Assembly (NCBI GenBank): GCA_029582265.1
Contig: CM055828.1
Coordinates: 34,507,263-34,571,262, forward strand
DNA: 64,000 nt
Source of the DNA: Zoroaster sp. YZ-2022
Taxonomy: Eukaryota; Echinodermata; Asteroidea; Forcipulatida; Zoroasteridae
Reading direction: 5' to 3'
This document shows positions 21,487 through 34,263 of this stretch, piece by piece. Position numbers and translations under genes: made by a program. Position 1 is the first letter of the stretch, and each line of letters starts with the position of its first letter. The notes beneath the pieces were generated by a model. It was not told the DNA's origin. It did no database searches and was given only the letters and a program-made list of their open reading frames with translations.

Positions 21487-23935
21487 AATGAATATAAAGT
21501 TCAGAAAGAATGTCAAACCCAACCACCACTTGTGCACAATGTCTATTAGGCCTACATGTGTTTTAGCAGACGACAAAATGGCCAACATTCATTGCTCATT
21601 CATTGCTCAAAATCTCCCAAAATATCGTTTCCAATCCTCACTTGACTACACTTTCCTCTCCTTCTCTGTCATCTTTTAAAAGAAAATCTGTGAAATTTGT
21701 CATATTTGGATAGAAAAAGTGGCGGTTGTATTTTGCATTCTTTCCTGTGTGGCTAAGTTCCTGTTTGGCTATCAATCAGTTTGCTAGTAATTCCTATGAA
21801 TAATGGCATCTAACTGTGTTAGTGGTCTGTTCCTAATTTGGCAAATTCGATAGTGTTCTTTTCGATCAAAGAGCTTCTTACACATTTCAGAGTTTTCAGA
21901 GTCAAGGACAAGGTCAGACATTTCTGTTGAACTAACATTATACACAATAAAATTAATGACCTAACAGTTAATTAAACTTTATAAATAAATTCTGTCTGAA
22001 CTCTACGATCCAATGTTAAATTATAATTAAAATTAAATAATGTAAGCCATGGGCCTACTTTGTGTGCAACTATAACGGACTACATATTTTTGTAGAACAA
22101 TGTGGTTAGGCAAAATCAATAATTAACATTGACCAGACCAGTCCAAGGTGAAGTTTGCTGACGACTGTCTATTTTGAAGGTTTGGAGTAATTTATCTGAG
22201 ACACAACAATCCTCCCTAAATAAATGACATTCTGCGGCAAACGACTCAATCCACTCAGCGCAGCTGTCTGCAGTGGCCAGTGCATTTGTACATTTCATAA
22301 AATTATTAGTATTTTTTCTTTTTCGAAATAAAGACCAACTGAGTAAAGATAAACAGGTATACATACCAATCCTTAATTAATATTAACAATGCATTTACCT
22401 CCGGTTCGTTGTTTTCTTGCCATCTTCAGTCGTTAATAATGATGCTAAACTATCCTGCAACCTTCGAACACAATTTTCCAAATTTACTCAAATAACTGCA
22501 GCATGCAATCGAAATCCTGTCAAATCCTGATCTTGTACGTGTAGAGACGTAAGTAAGCGCAGCGTCGTCGTTGCCTAGCCTAATACTGCACACTGTCAGG
22601 CTTCCCTGGTTTCATAATATCTTATCAAAGGTATAACCTTACCGCTGGTTACCAGCGATTATATATATCTTAAACGTGTAGATCGTGTTACGAATTGACG
22701 TTTATTTACATGCATGGATGCACGCGTCGGCGATTTCAATGAATGATATCCATCTGTATGTGTTAAATACAGAACTCCCATGATTTGTACGTGTGTTCGT
22801 CTTCTGGTACGTGGTAGAGAACTATTTAAATTACGTAGCTTGCCCAGTAATTAAAAATAAAAAAACAATACCTGGAAAGGCCGGTGGATGTAAAATAAGT
22901 TAAACAGAAAGTTACGGACATCGTTGAGATGCTAGGACTATAATTTTGGTAAATAAAACAATGCCTTCCTTCTTACTAATCTTAGAAATGTTTATCTTTT
23001 GGTGAAATATCCGACTAACTAGGCCTAAATGCACCCATTTATTATGCCTATCAAGATATAAGCCTTTGTATTAAAACTTACCTGTGAAATGTTCAGCTTA
23101 TTTCAATGTGTTGTTAACGAGATAAAAAAGTTAAATACTTTTCATTCCAATGTGGAATGTCTGTTTTCACGAAGACAGGAAATATTTCACTCATAGTTTG
23201 CAAAAACGATAGCACCTACACATGTTTTACACCAATTAAGTATTATGTCAAACTGTGATCTGCATTTATGTTTGTCGAGATTACCAACCGTTTTTTAATT
23301 CAATTAAGTTGCTCTATCGGATAACCTATGAAATTGGTTATCTATCCAGTACCCTCACAGGAGTCAGGCTTTAAGTTGCGCTAGCCCTCTGAACCGAACC
23401 GTAACTGTCTCTAAAAACACAATATTATTGTCCTATAAGTTTCGAACCTACAGCAGGTTCTTTCTCGAAGGCTAATCTGTCTTTAAGAAAAAAAATAGGT
23501 TCAAAACGTAAGGCCAATCATTATTTTGTATTTATACTACAGGTCCTTTAGGTTGGTAAGCAGTTTGCAACAGCTAATTCTCTATTTAATTTTTTTTTAT
23601 ATTGAAAAAAAAAGAGTCTAAAGTAAGGCTATACGCAGTAGAATACCTTTATTTTTCTGTTTAAACTGATGAATTCTGCTTCGGTACTTGTACCAGTGTC
23701 AAGACAATGATTTTTTTCCTTTGGATACACGTCTTAAATGCCTATAATCTTTTAATGATTATTTTCACGAGTTGCGTCGGTCATGGCCGTATACAAGATG
23801 GATTTTACGATTGGGCCGTCACACTTTTTACGAGCTGTCGGGACAAAAATGCTGTCGTCACAAAGGGCTGCTGCTGGATCAGATAATTTCAGACGATATA
23901 TTGTCCTTGAAAAATTTCAATGTTGTTGAACTAAA
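21487..23935. other. 2.4 kb without recognisable genes
   Basis: No supported exon. Two short dispersed repeats are present. 23088-23200 shares CTGTGAAATGTTCAGCTTAT and GTTGTTAACGA with 16411-16460 and 29213-29345. 23422-23475 shares TTTCGAACCTA and GGTTCTTTCTC with 30420-30475 and 46120-46167. Confidence 0.5.
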
Positions 23936-24310
23936 TTAACCTAACTCCCTAGGCCCATTTTCTTACACATATAAAAAACCTGAATCCTCCAAAATCCTTC
24001 AGTAGTAGTAAAGCAAGCACATGACATATGCACACATGTGTTTCTAATCTGTGATGCATGTACATGGCCAGGGACCTCCGTGCATACATGGAGCAATAAA
24101 CAGTGTCCACTGACCCAAGCACTGACCTTGCAATCACTACAACAAACATGGATGTACATGTACCATGGAAAGGCAAGTATGCCTAATAACCTCAATCCTC
24201 CAAAATCCTTCAGTTTAGCAAAGAGCATGTAGCATGTAACCTCAATCCTTCAAAATCCTTCACTTTAGCAAAGAGGATTTGGGAGGATTTGGGAGTTGTG
24301 TTAGGGTTAA
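23936..24310 (-). mobile_element. TTAA-type MITE, family D
   Basis: TTAACCCTAACTCCCTAGG... wait-free boundaries: TTAACCTAACTCCCTAGG at left and GTTAGGGTTAA at right; reverse orientation of 36866-37219. The 95-codon ORF in it recurs in other copies and is not a gene. Confidence 0.8.
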
Positions 24311-25023
24311 TGGGCTGGCCGATATGTACTTATACGGTCCGTCGGTTATATAATACGTTGAAAACAAAAGTGTGGGGCGGATCACAGGTCTCAAAAATGG
24401 GCATGGGCAGCAATTAAAAAGGGGGAACATGCCCCTCCCCCTCAGTCCAGGATCCGTCAATGATCCATGATGTACTCATTGAAACGGCCCATAGGTTACC
24501 TGTTATATATACCATCTCGACTCACCGGATCTATGCGCTACATGCACTTTCATATTGAGAGGCATGCATTCCTCTTCAGTCTGCAATAAAGTCTTAAAAT
24601 AAGTCATTTCTGTATGGTGTAAACAAGGAGCAAGGTCTGCAAGGATACACTGTTTTATGGAAACATGCCGGTAAATTTTACTAGACAGTCAGGATGGGTA
24701 TTTAAGGAACATTTCCTTCCCAGACGGATGGTACCGGATACAGCCGGATTTCATTAGTTAGAGCTTGATTATATCTTTCTGGACCCAAATTGAAGTAATT
24801 TGATACGGTATTCCATCATGTTAAAATATAATAATTCCTTCAATTTACGCCAGCTGTGGTATATATACAAAATATCATGTGAAGTGTTTAACATAAGTGC
24901 TTTCTTCTTTGGTTTATAAAGCTAAACTGGTGGAATTTATGTTTCGATCATTGTGATCGGAATAACAGTACAACTCTATGGGGTCTGGGAAAAGAATCTT
25001 TTGCAATTTTGTAAAACAAACCT

Positions 25024-25460
25024 AGAGGGACAGTGACTGAAAAGAATAGCCCACATGATAAGGTCATTACCGTTGCTGCTGCTTAAATAAGCCAGTAATG
25101 TTAGGTCACTCATTGGCGGATCCAGGGGGGCTAAGGGGGCTGTAGCCCCCCCCCCCCTAAAATCGTTTAAAAAAAAATTAAAATAAAAAAAAAAGGAGAG
25201 AAAAAGAGAGAGAGAGGGGAGGGGATGGGAGGGGAGGGGAGGGGAGGGGAGGGGAGGGGAGAACGCACTCCCATTTCCTCACTGTTCTTTGTTTTTCTCT
25301 CCCTTTGATTATTTTATTGTAATTTTTGTAGTACTGAAAAATAATTGTTTTTGATTCTCAGCCCCCCTAAAAAATGTTCTGGATCCGCCCATGTCACTGT
25401 AAAGTAGGGCATCGATGTCATGTCCTGTCGAAAGTCTGCTCTGATCATGACGATGGCCTT
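25024..25460. mobile_element. Family E MITE interrupted by another TIR element
   Basis: Degraded family E sequence (CCACATGATAAGGTCATTAC, GTCATGTCCTGTCGAAAG) is split by the element at 25111-25393. Confidence 0.55.
25111..25393. mobile_element. Short TIR element, ends CATTGGCGGATCCAG
   Basis: CATTGGCGGATCCAG and CTGGATCCGCCCATG are inverted repeats with one mismatch. TCACT flanks both sides (25106-25110, 25394-25398). The interior holds a C14 run, an A-rich tract and (GGGGA)n at 25216-25260. Superfamily uncertain. Confidence 0.7.
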
Positions 25461-28048
25461 TTTATGACCACAAATTAAAGATGTAGGCCTTTTTCCCTTG
25501 TTTTATCGGCAATTTACGGAACATTGAATACAATAAATTCTTTGAAATGAGATATTTCACAAAAATAACTGTCAGAATCTTGGTTTTGTGTTCCTTTCTC
25601 CATGGTTTAACAGTTTTAAAAAAGTGCCAAAATGAATCTGTGACAGATCCAACCATTCATTTTGGAATGTATTTACTGAAAAACAATGCTTCTCACGATT
25701 TATTTTGAGAGTGTCGGCTGTATCCTGCGCGTAAATTTTTACGATTTCGCTATGGAGAGCTCTCACACAGCAGCTCAAGAGGCCCTCGTCAGGCATGATG
25801 AAAAAAACGGGTGATGTTAAACTGGATGTATGTTACAATGGTGCTTGACTGCATATATTTACGTCGTAAAAAGCAGGATTGTTTCCTGCCTTTTTCTAAA
25901 TCTTTAAAGCTTTGTTCCCCTTCTTTATTCAATTCAAGTAATGTAGCAATGTTCAGAGAAAACAAAATAGGAAAAAAATCCGGAAAATGCCGTTAAAATA
26001 GCGAAAACACCGTCGATACATAACTAAGCTGAATCATCACGTTTTTTAAATATAATTCTTAAATATAATTCTTAAATTTTTAAATATAATTCTTAATCTT
26101 ATTACTGTCATTTCACCAAAAGTGTTTATGCAGCATCATATTAGAGTGTAGCTGAGCCCCCGCCCCATAAGAACAACCCCACTTAATACAAGAACAATGC
26201 ACGAACCGTTAAGTCTTGTGGTATTTGCACGGTACACACTGTGTGGTGGACATTCATCAGTATGACCCTAATTTTTGTCATGCCTGTATATATGAACTCT
26301 GAGAAGAACGGGGTCCGGAAACTGACAGATCCGGGGGTTTCGAAGGCTGCATGTCCGCTCATCTACCCCTTTTGATCACTAAATAGGCTCTATGAATTTC
26401 TAGCGATTACAATTTCTCTTAAATACACTGAATCCAGTCCGACGATTTCTGTCAAAGTTAAGAGGAATAGCTTACCGTTTGTCACCTTCTTCCAAATCGT
26501 CAGAGAAATCCAGAATATAATTTCTTAACAGCCCTATAGTTCCTCGGCCAGGATTTTAGTTTGTTGTGTGTGGAGCTGGGTCTTATGGCATTTGCAGTTA
26601 GGTAACCCGACGTTCTTGTCTGTGATCAAAGTCTCTGGTGCAGTTATTGGTGTGTAGATAACCAGGGAGATAAATAACCCACTGGATTGGTTCACCTATG
26701 TCTGTTTGAACTGAATTTTCCCTCAAGTGACCTAGCGCTGTCCTAACTATATTCACTAACGTTCATAAACTTCCTGTCTACGCATGCAGCCCACATTCAA
26801 CCATATGTCATTGTTTTTTTTCGATAAATTGGTTCTGGACAGAATAATATCGATATGCTGCGTTATTATTTTTGTATACTCTATTTTTTCACTTTGCCAC
26901 AAAACGACCTTGGGAGTGGGGTCATCAGCTGTTGCTGACGGTGCAAATTGTGCTGTTACTCGGGTGGTGGTTACGATAGTTTCCACCACCGCACTCATGG
27001 TGCGGGAAAACCACATCACTGTCCCAATTAGGAAGGTTTTGAAAACTTGGAAAAGGCCAATTGATTTGTTTGTTAAAGAATATTTATTTAAATGTTGGTT
27101 TGTTTGTGTCTTCCTCTCTGACCTGCCTATATCAAACAAAAGGGTTCGTATGGTCGGCCATAGTGGTTCAAATCCAGTGTTGTTGAAAAGGTGTGAGCTC
27201 AGGGTGGGGGAGGGTTGATTCCAATCCAAATGACCACCACGACTGCCACCCATCTTCCTCCAGCCCCACCCACCTACTGAGATGATTTGACTCCCGGATT
27301 TGTTAAGACAACGTGTCCTTATTTATTGATTTGTATTTTAAAGAAATTCTTAAAAATCACCACTGCCCCTTTTGTCCTCTATTAAAAGTATAGCCATATA
27401 ATTATTTATTTATTACTATTCAACATTGGCCCTAATCATTTTTCAAACATAATAAACTGTGTACTACCGACGAGTTTAAACACTAAAACAAAATTATTAC
27501 ATCCAAAAAGAGGATGGGTTAATGACGGGACGAACACAACGACAAAAGGTAGGGTATACCCACCAAAGCGAATGACAATGATGGACGACAGATTCCGTAC
27601 TGTGGCCCTCCCTCCCTTCTCCATCCCCCAGATGTATCTATACATACTGTGCACTATATACAATATTTCATGATTCGTATGTTGTGAGTTTCTGTCACCG
27701 TGACAATCACTTAAATTTATCCATTTGTGTCTTCAAGTTAATGCACGATTTCTTAAATTGTTTCTTGGGCAAAGAATGTCACGACTCACGATTGATGAGA
27801 ACATTTATTTAGAGCCCTAATAGTAGTCACAATAAAACAAAAGAAGAACACGACAAAACAAAATCGATATTACACTGTTAATCAGTTTAGTCCAAATATT
27901 AATCACTGGCCCAGATTCTGCGTTTGATAGAGAAAGTAATTCAAATATTATGTGCATAAAATGAATCAATACGACCAGGCGGCTAACGCGTGACACGCAG
28001 CTAACACTTGTCAACAGTTGTCAACAGTACTGAACTCGGCTGGATAAA
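25460..28048. other. 2.6 kb without recognisable genes
   Basis: The longest ORFs overlap on opposite strands at 26756-27253 (165 codons minus, 144 plus). Neither has a recognised domain and I do not call either. A 14-bp AT repeat (TTCTTAAATATAAT) lies at 26047-26095. Confidence 0.5.
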
Positions 28049-28411
28049 TAATAATAATAATAATAATGTATAGATTTATATAGCGCACGTATCCACCAAC
28101 TAAGTGGCGCTCAAGGCGCATTATATTATTATCCCTGCTCATAAGGCTCATAAGGCTCATAAATCATTCCTGAAACCATCTCAGCTCCCTGGGGAGTATA
28201 CAGCTCAATTGCTGCCATTTCTAGCGCATATAGAGCAAACCATCTCTGCCTTCACAGGTACCCATTTAACCCCTGGGTGGAGAGAAGCAGTTATGGTTAA
28301 GTGTCTTGCTCAAGGACACAGGTGTCACGGCCGGGGCTCGAACCCACACTCTGCTGCTGGCAACACCAGAACTTGAGTTCAGTGCGCTAGACCGCACGAC
28401 AATCCACTTTA
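28049..28411 (-). mobile_element. tRNA-derived SINE, family 1, reverse
   Basis: Begins (on +) with (AAT)n and TATATAGCGCACGTATCCAC, then the body CTCCCTGGGGAGTATACAGC and head with GGGCTCGAACCC and CTAGACCGCACGAC. About 360 bp with a doubled AAGGCTCATAAGGCTCAT segment. Confidence 0.9.
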
Positions 28412-28595
28412 CGTGCATTATACAACACACGGGACCTACGGCTTTACGTCCCATCCGAAGGACGAAGCAATTATGGTTAAGTGCCTTGCTCAAGGACACA
28501 AGTGTCACGACCGGGGCTCGAACCCACACCCTGCTGCTGGCAACACCAGAACTTGAGTTCGGTGCGCTAGACCGCTCGGCCACGACACTCCACAG
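28412..28595 (-). mobile_element. Second SINE with the same head but different body
   Basis: Immediately adjoining. It repeats the head (TGTCACGACCGGGGCTCGAA, CTAGACCGCTCGGCCACGAC) and the GCAATTATGGTTAAGTGCC block, but its body is GGGACCTACGGCTTTACGTC and CCATCCGAAGGAC. A related SINE subfamily. 28596-29973 has nothing else recognisable. Confidence 0.8.
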
Positions 28596-29973
28596 ACAGT
28601 CTTTGAAGGATAGGGTTCGGTAGTCCGAACTAATCCTTGAGGAAAAGGCAGTTGTTTTAAAGTATCACCGTACTGAATCACAAGAGAGTAAAAAAAAGAA
28701 AGTAGTATTAGTGAGGCTCCAGAAATGCAATGCGTGAAAAAGACATCGAAAGAGATATATAGGCCTACATAGAACGTCCTGAAACCAACCCGAAAAGTTG
28801 AAGTAATTTTTGCTTTAAGTAATAATTAGCATGACACAACAACGTTTTAGTGAAGAAAGGAGGATTGGTGTTTTATGTCGAGGCAGTACCGTCGACAGAA
28901 AGGAGTATAAAACTGTTGGCGTGGGCGGAAACGGGGACTGCGACACTGTGGCTTTCCCTTCCACTATGGTTCACTCAAGTCTTTCACCCAAACTCTGCAT
29001 GCTCATCGATAATCATAATTAATCGAGGCGGTCAAAAGCCCTTAAAAAATTCTTCACCGTCATCATAAGCATTACAGCCCTATCCGTTGATATTTATATC
29101 TTATTTAATTTTCAGCACAAAGTCAGGGAACACTTAAACATGTCTGTAGATGCATCAATACTTTATAAGAACATGGAGGAAGGGAGAGAACTTCCACGAT
29201 GTATAATAATCAACTTGTCAAAGTTTCAGCTTATTTTTTAGTGTGTCGTTAATGTAACAAGAAAAAAGAGAAAACTTGCATTCAGATATTTTGTATTCAT
29301 TCCAACGTGGAATTTCTGTCTGTGGATGACAGAAATTCAGCTTGGAAATTCATTTCACAGAATTGTTACGATACCATCACAAATACTTCCAGGAAAATAC
29401 TTCCATAAAAGGAAGAAAAACGGGCTGATATACCAGAAAAGATTCGTTATGATTTGAAAAACACGCATGCCCGTATTTAGAAATTTCTGGAATTTACGTC
29501 AGTAAACTAAACTTAACGCACGAGCGACCTTCGCAAAATAAATATGCATTGTATAAAAACTTCCTATATTGATTAAAGGCTCCAGTCCTTTTCATACCAT
29601 CGAAAATGCAACAGGTGATAAATACAAGAACAGGTGGAAAGAAGCTCATTGGCCACGGAATGATGATATTAGTGAACATGCGTACTTCACTTTCAATACG
29701 TATTATTAGGGCTACTTTTGCATATTTTCATCTGATTATGACCAGGCCATGATGCGCTGCGCGGATCAGCAAAACAAATATTATTCATATTTTTTATTGA
29801 TATTAATTTTGTCAGAAATTGTTTATGACATTTTAAACAATTTCTTCGAAACATATCGATACAATAATAGGCTTAAGTTATGTGGCCTTGATCACGTTAC
29901 GGTGTGAATTGAATAGTGCACTGATTACACAACGCGTTAGGCCTATATCAGTCACAATATACCCAATCAGCTG

Positions 29974-30383
29974 CAGCGGAGTAGCCAGTGGGGGAGGGCA
30001 CAGGGGGAATTGCTTTTCAGTGGGGGGCAGGGGTGTGGGTTTTTCCCTCTTTTTTTTTGGGAGGGGGGCACTATGAGGATTTTTCGTGGGGGGAACCTGG
30101 GGGGCAGCGGCGTAGCCAGGATTTTTTCAGTGGGGAGGGGGAACAGGGGGAACTGCTTTTCATTGGGGGCCCAGGGGTATGGGTTTTTTCCTTTTCCTTT
30201 TTCTTTTCCTTTTTTGGGGCACTATCGGGATTTTTCATGGGGGGCACCTGGGGGCACTGGAAATTTGTGGGGGGGGGGGGGGAGCACGTGCCCCCAGGTC
30301 CCCCTGTGGCTACGCCGCTGGGGGGGCACTGGAAATTTGTGGGGGGGGGACGTGCCCCCAGGCCCCCCGTGGCTACGCCGCTG
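29974..30383. mobile_element. hAT-like MITE with nested or duplicated ends
   Basis: CAGCGGAGTAGCCAG at left and GGCTACGCCGCTG at right, flanked by ATCAGCTG / GTCAGCTG (7 of 8 identical). Extra internal copies of the end lie at about 30103 and 30309, so it is two merged elements or an internal duplication. Very G-rich; the ORFs in it are compositional. Confidence 0.8.
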
Positions 30384-30419
30384 GTCAGCTGAATGTAAGG
30401 AAAATAATGAGATGCAAAT

Positions 30420-30475
30420 AATTGTTATTGGCCTTACGTTTCGAACCTAGTAAGTTCTTTCTCAAAGGCAAGATG
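30420..30475. repeat. Dispersed ~50-bp core with a small hairpin
   Basis: TTATTGGCCT-ACGTTTCGAACCTAG-TTCTTTCTCAAAGGC. Matches 46120-46167 and 23422-23475. GAACCTAGCAGGTTC in the 46-kb copy is palindromic. Origin unknown. Confidence 0.6.
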
Positions 30476-31330
30476 AAAATAATTGGAATGTAAAAATTGT
30501 CTTTGGAAAATATTTGTATCATTTTATCAAACGTTTACGTTTATCACACTTTTAATTTTAAGTCTTCAACAGTTCAGGATGCTTGACTATTGCTTGACCA
30601 GTGATCTTGACTATTTAACCGATAATTTCTGACATCTTTAATTGTTAAATTTGAAGTGATATTTTAATTTTAGAAAGGAAAACAAAATATTATGACATTA
30701 ATGCTCAGGCCACCCCATCATAAATAAACGGCACCTAATTATTGGTAAACCATGAGCTCGACAATATTTTATTCTTTTTGTTTTCCTGTCTTCAATGAAA
30801 ACAGTAATTTCTCCTTTTTTTAAAAAGATAAATACAAAAATTGCTCGAAATTGCTGGTGAAATGATATAGGATAACGTCGTGTCTTTTATTTTTTGGGCA
30901 CCGGTGAATTTACAGCGCGCCCTCTTTCGGTTATAAAAATGCATAGACAGAGCCCAACTTTTATTTAACGTTTATTACAGCCTGATGACGACTGGGAACA
31001 ATCCACAATCAGACAAAGCGCAACATTTGCCAAACTCAAGCGAGAATTTTCAGCGTAGCATGTCATTCAGCGATTCAGAATTTACAGTAAATGGAGTCAC
31101 ACTCATAAGTATGAGTAAGACTAAGAACGAGTCCTATTTTAATTGGTAGGTATGCCTTTTAATGTCAAATATAGTAGTTAAATATTAAGCAAAGATATTT
31201 TATATCAAAATGAACTGTTCACTCAGACCTTCAATCATGGTCATGGATGCATTATGAATATGATTATGTGCATGGCGTGGGCCGGGCAGCATGATGAACG
31301 TTCAGACACCTAAGAGGGTCATACCATTGG

Positions 31331-31445
31331 GGTTAAGACAACTCGACCCTTGTGACAACTCGACTCACGAGACAACTCGACTCACGAGACAACTCGACTC
31401 ACGAGACAACTTGACCTGTGACAACTCGACACGGACAACTCGACT
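31331..31445. repeat. 17-bp tandem repeat (GACAACTCGACTCACGA)n
   Basis: About six units with decay at both ends. Between 30476 and 31930 nothing else is recognised. Confidence 0.85.
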
Positions 31446-31929
31446 TTGCCCTTGTCCTACCTGCCCAAAAATTCAAATTTTCAAACCCTAACGTTATATA
31501 AGGCTTATCGCAAATAGCAGCTGCTACCAATAAGTAAATTTTAACATCATATTTCTTAACATTTATAAACCACGGGTTTGTTTATGGACATCACGGTAAG
31601 TTCTTTTTTATGAAATGTTTGTCACACCGAGCGGCAAAAGTCTAAGAACTCGGCTCGTTTTGGGGCAATTCAATTGAATTGTTGATAATTTTCAGAATTG
31701 TTTATTACCTAAGGCTAAGCAACTTCCCTGTAGAACTTGCATGTAACAGTAGTTCATATTTCGGTGTCCAATGTCGTTAATGTATGATACATACATTTTT
31801 CATTTATTTAAAAAATCTGCATATTGAGTAGGTATGTGAAGATACGCATCGATCGCGGCCGATATTTTCTGCCCGATTTCTGTTCCGCATCGCGTCATGC
31901 ACGCTGGGGAAATCCCCATAAATTCGCAT

Positions 31930-32097
31930 TCTGATTGGCTGTAGACGATGATGACGTAGTGGGAAATCCCCTCTTACATCCGCCATGTTTGATTTTTTTA
32001 TTTTTGGAATGTTTTGACCTTCGCTGGAAAAGTTTAAGAAATCACTGTTTTGACGGCACAAATACCACTCTAAGGCCCAATCCTACGTTATTGAAAG
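31930..32097 (+). promoter_or_regulatory. Candidate MCRS1 promoter and non-coding exon 1
   Basis: In 170 bp there is an inverted CCAAT box (ATTGG, 31934), a CRE-like TGACGTAG (31952) and a YY1-type element ATCCGCCATGTTTG (31978), a combination typical of TATA-less housekeeping promoters where YY1 sits just after the start site. About 110 bp later AAAG|GTTAGT (32097/32098) is a good splice donor. It would pair with the acceptor at 34167 to give a spliced 5' UTR. The ATG in the YY1 site opens only a very short uORF. This is inference from motifs; another first exon further upstream is possible. Confidence 0.35.
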
Positions 32098-32787
32098 GTT
32101 AGTCTACATTATTGTTGTTATTTCATCTTTAAAATCCCAAAGTTTCATTGTATTTTATGGGTCCCAAAAAAATTTGACTTACCCGCAGTCTGACGCGGCC
32201 GGGTCGACGCGACCGGTCGCAGCTGATTAACGAAGGAATCATGGCGTTTTGTTCAAACCACAATCGTTTTTATTCAAAAAAGTCGCGTTTTCGGTCACAA
32301 AATTCTAATCAAGTACCTGTCAGAGAAATGACGCTAATTAATGAGCTCCAAATGCGTGTAATTTCCTTATCAATTAAGATTTCTCAATAACTTTGGTACC
32401 ACTGTGTAGGATTTTTCAAACTCTTTCCAGTGGTACTAATTGCATTGGTATTGGTTCACTTTGAATATTTTCTTCACATACCTATATTGAGAAGATAACA
32501 TCGTATATCGCCGATATCATGGCAGTCGATAATCGACTATCAAAAAAATCAATATCGTCACCCCTAGTCTGATGTGCATGCAATATTCACTCACCCAGTC
32601 ACAAATGTTTGGCATGCAATCCACAATTGTACGATGGCTTAGTTTTGTAAAATTTATGAGAGAATCCTCCAGACTTGTTTTGCACACGTGAATGAAACTC
32701 ATTCCAGTTTTCTGACATGTGATCATTAACGAGTACATACATGTAAAACAATGTGAAACCGTGTGAGTACAATATGATTGGTAACAA

Positions 32788-33000
32788 GCAGGGTTGTCAC
32801 CAGACCAAATTGAGTGCCGGCTAATTTTGTCAATTGCGAGCATAGTGAGCGGAGCGAACGGAGTGCAGCTCCTCACGGCTGGGGGTCCAGGGGCCCGCTT
32901 AAGGGCCCCTGGTGGGGTCCAGGGGCAACGCCTCGGTGGGGGTCGAGGGGGCGAAGCACCCCGAAGCTCCTGGGTTTTAGCTTTTATGAATAGATTTGGA
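32788..33000. mobile_element. Fragment of a GC-rich dispersed element
   Basis: Contains GAGCATAGTGAGCGGAGCGA and the palindromic GGGGCCCGCTTAAGGGCCCC. A GTGCCGGCT motif at the start resembles GTGCCGGTC repeats at 33914-33985, so both may belong to one element. Confidence 0.4.
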
Positions 33001-33385
33001 GGGCTCACCTTTCACATAATTTGTTGTATAATAGTATGATATTTTCATAGTATTATACATGAATTTATGATGTGAAGGAGTGCCCTCTCCAATTGACAAC
33101 AATGTTGGCTCAGAAAAACTGAAACTTCTGTATGGCCTACCATGTGTCCACTTTTCGCTATTAAACTTAGATGCCTGCTTCTGTTTTTTTTGATGAGGTA
33201 ACACTTGAGCAACCGGGGCCGTCAGGCATAGCAGCTCCGAGTTTTTGGCCTAAATCCACAGTGGCCGAAGACTCGGTAGCGTGATCAGTTCCCAGGTCAG
33301 TTGTACTCGAACACGAAGATGTGGTCGCAGAAGAATGTCTCGAATTTGCCGGCTTCTCGCTTGACCCGGCTGCTGTGTCTATCAC
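32977..33385 (-). pseudogene. Unrecognised coding-like stretch, frame broken at an A8/T8 run
   Basis: Two minus-strand ORFs overlap: 33167-33385 (Ser/Thr-rich, starting MIDTAAGSSEKPANSRHSS) and 32977-33204 (containing KKQKQASKFNSEKW). They meet at a homopolymer at ~33183-33190, as expected if one base was gained or lost in a single ORF. Composition differs from surrounding AT-rich DNA. It looks like the start of a transposase-type protein, but no family is recognised. Confidence 0.3.
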
Positions 33386-33902
33386 TGCCGCCCTTGCGCT
33401 TTAGTGGTCAAGAGAAAAAGCTGGTTATACTTTTCTGAAAGTGCGACATAATTATTTTGATCAAAACACTTCCAAAAACGTTCAAAAACTTTTCATGAAT
33501 GGGCGGAGGGACGCACGTGAATAATTTTCCCTTTGCTGAGCACATCGCTGGGAAAGCTAAACGCGTTCTGAAGTCACGCTTAACCAACCTGAAATTTACA
33601 CATCGACATTACGAAGCACGTCGCATCATTTACACGCGGTAGAGACTAGTGGCATTAGCTCATCGTGCAGGCGCATACAACCAATCATAATGGGGATTCC
33701 CAGGTCTTTTCCCTGACGTCATAAATAAATGCTAATTAGTGTATTTGTTTGTACCGCTACAAACTGAGATTTATTTTATAATATCGTACGATGTTTTAAT
33801 TGATCTATAGACTAAAGTCCTCAAAATAGTGGCAAATAACTCAAAGAAATGAAGAATACATGAACTTTTTTTAACTTTTATTACCATTTAATGAAATATT
33901 CA

Positions 33903-34079
33903 CACAATTTTTGTGCCGGTCGGTAAGACATCAATTTGCATTTGGTGCCGGTCGGCCAGCGGGAGTGCCGGTTAGACCCGACCGGCGCTGACCGGTGTAG
34001 CTGTCAAAACAGGCAGTTGACTGATTTTGACTACTATAGCTACTTGCCACTAAAGTGCAGCTTTAGTAGGAGGGTTAAT
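33903..34079. mobile_element. GTGCCGGTC repeat block followed by a family B MITE end
   Basis: 33903-33998 holds tandem GTGCCGGTCGG motifs. From 33999 the last 80 bp of family B begin abruptly and end TAGGAGGGTTAA at 34079. The MITE is truncated by the neighbouring element. Confidence 0.6.
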
Positions 34080-34167
34080 ATACAAAAACAAAATTGTAAT
34101 GTGAATCTTAGTAGGAGGGACAATATCATCATGATTTATGTGTACTCTTTGTCCTTTTTTGTTGCAG

Positions 34168-34263
34168 TTAAAATTAATGTTGTGAATCAGCTACATGCAT
34201 GTGGAACCACAGTTTCATCTTCGAATGTAAAGCTGCAATTAATGGTACCATTGTAAAATCACC
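34168..34263 (+). other. MCRS1: 5' UTR part of the first MCRS1 coding exon
   Basis: A pyrimidine tract followed by TTGCAG at 34161-34167 makes a good splice acceptor 96 nt before the MCRS1 start codon. The stretch between has an in-frame TAA (34240-34242), so it cannot extend the protein. This implies at least one non-coding upstream exon. The exon border is inferred from the acceptor signal only. Confidence 0.6.

Noticed and set aside
23941..24228. 95-codon ORF recurring at 36935 and 41597
   Set aside because: Part of family D MITEs; frames differ between copies.
26756..27253. 165-codon minus and 144-codon plus overlapping ORFs
   Set aside because: They lie on opposite strands of the same DNA with no recognised domain, splice context or repeat support; left uncalled.
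28306..28623. Paired 105-codon ORFs on both strands
   Set aside because: Both run through two adjoining SINEs.
29988..30450. Gly-rich ORFs up to 146 codons
   Set aside because: Produced by G-runs inside a hAT-like MITE.
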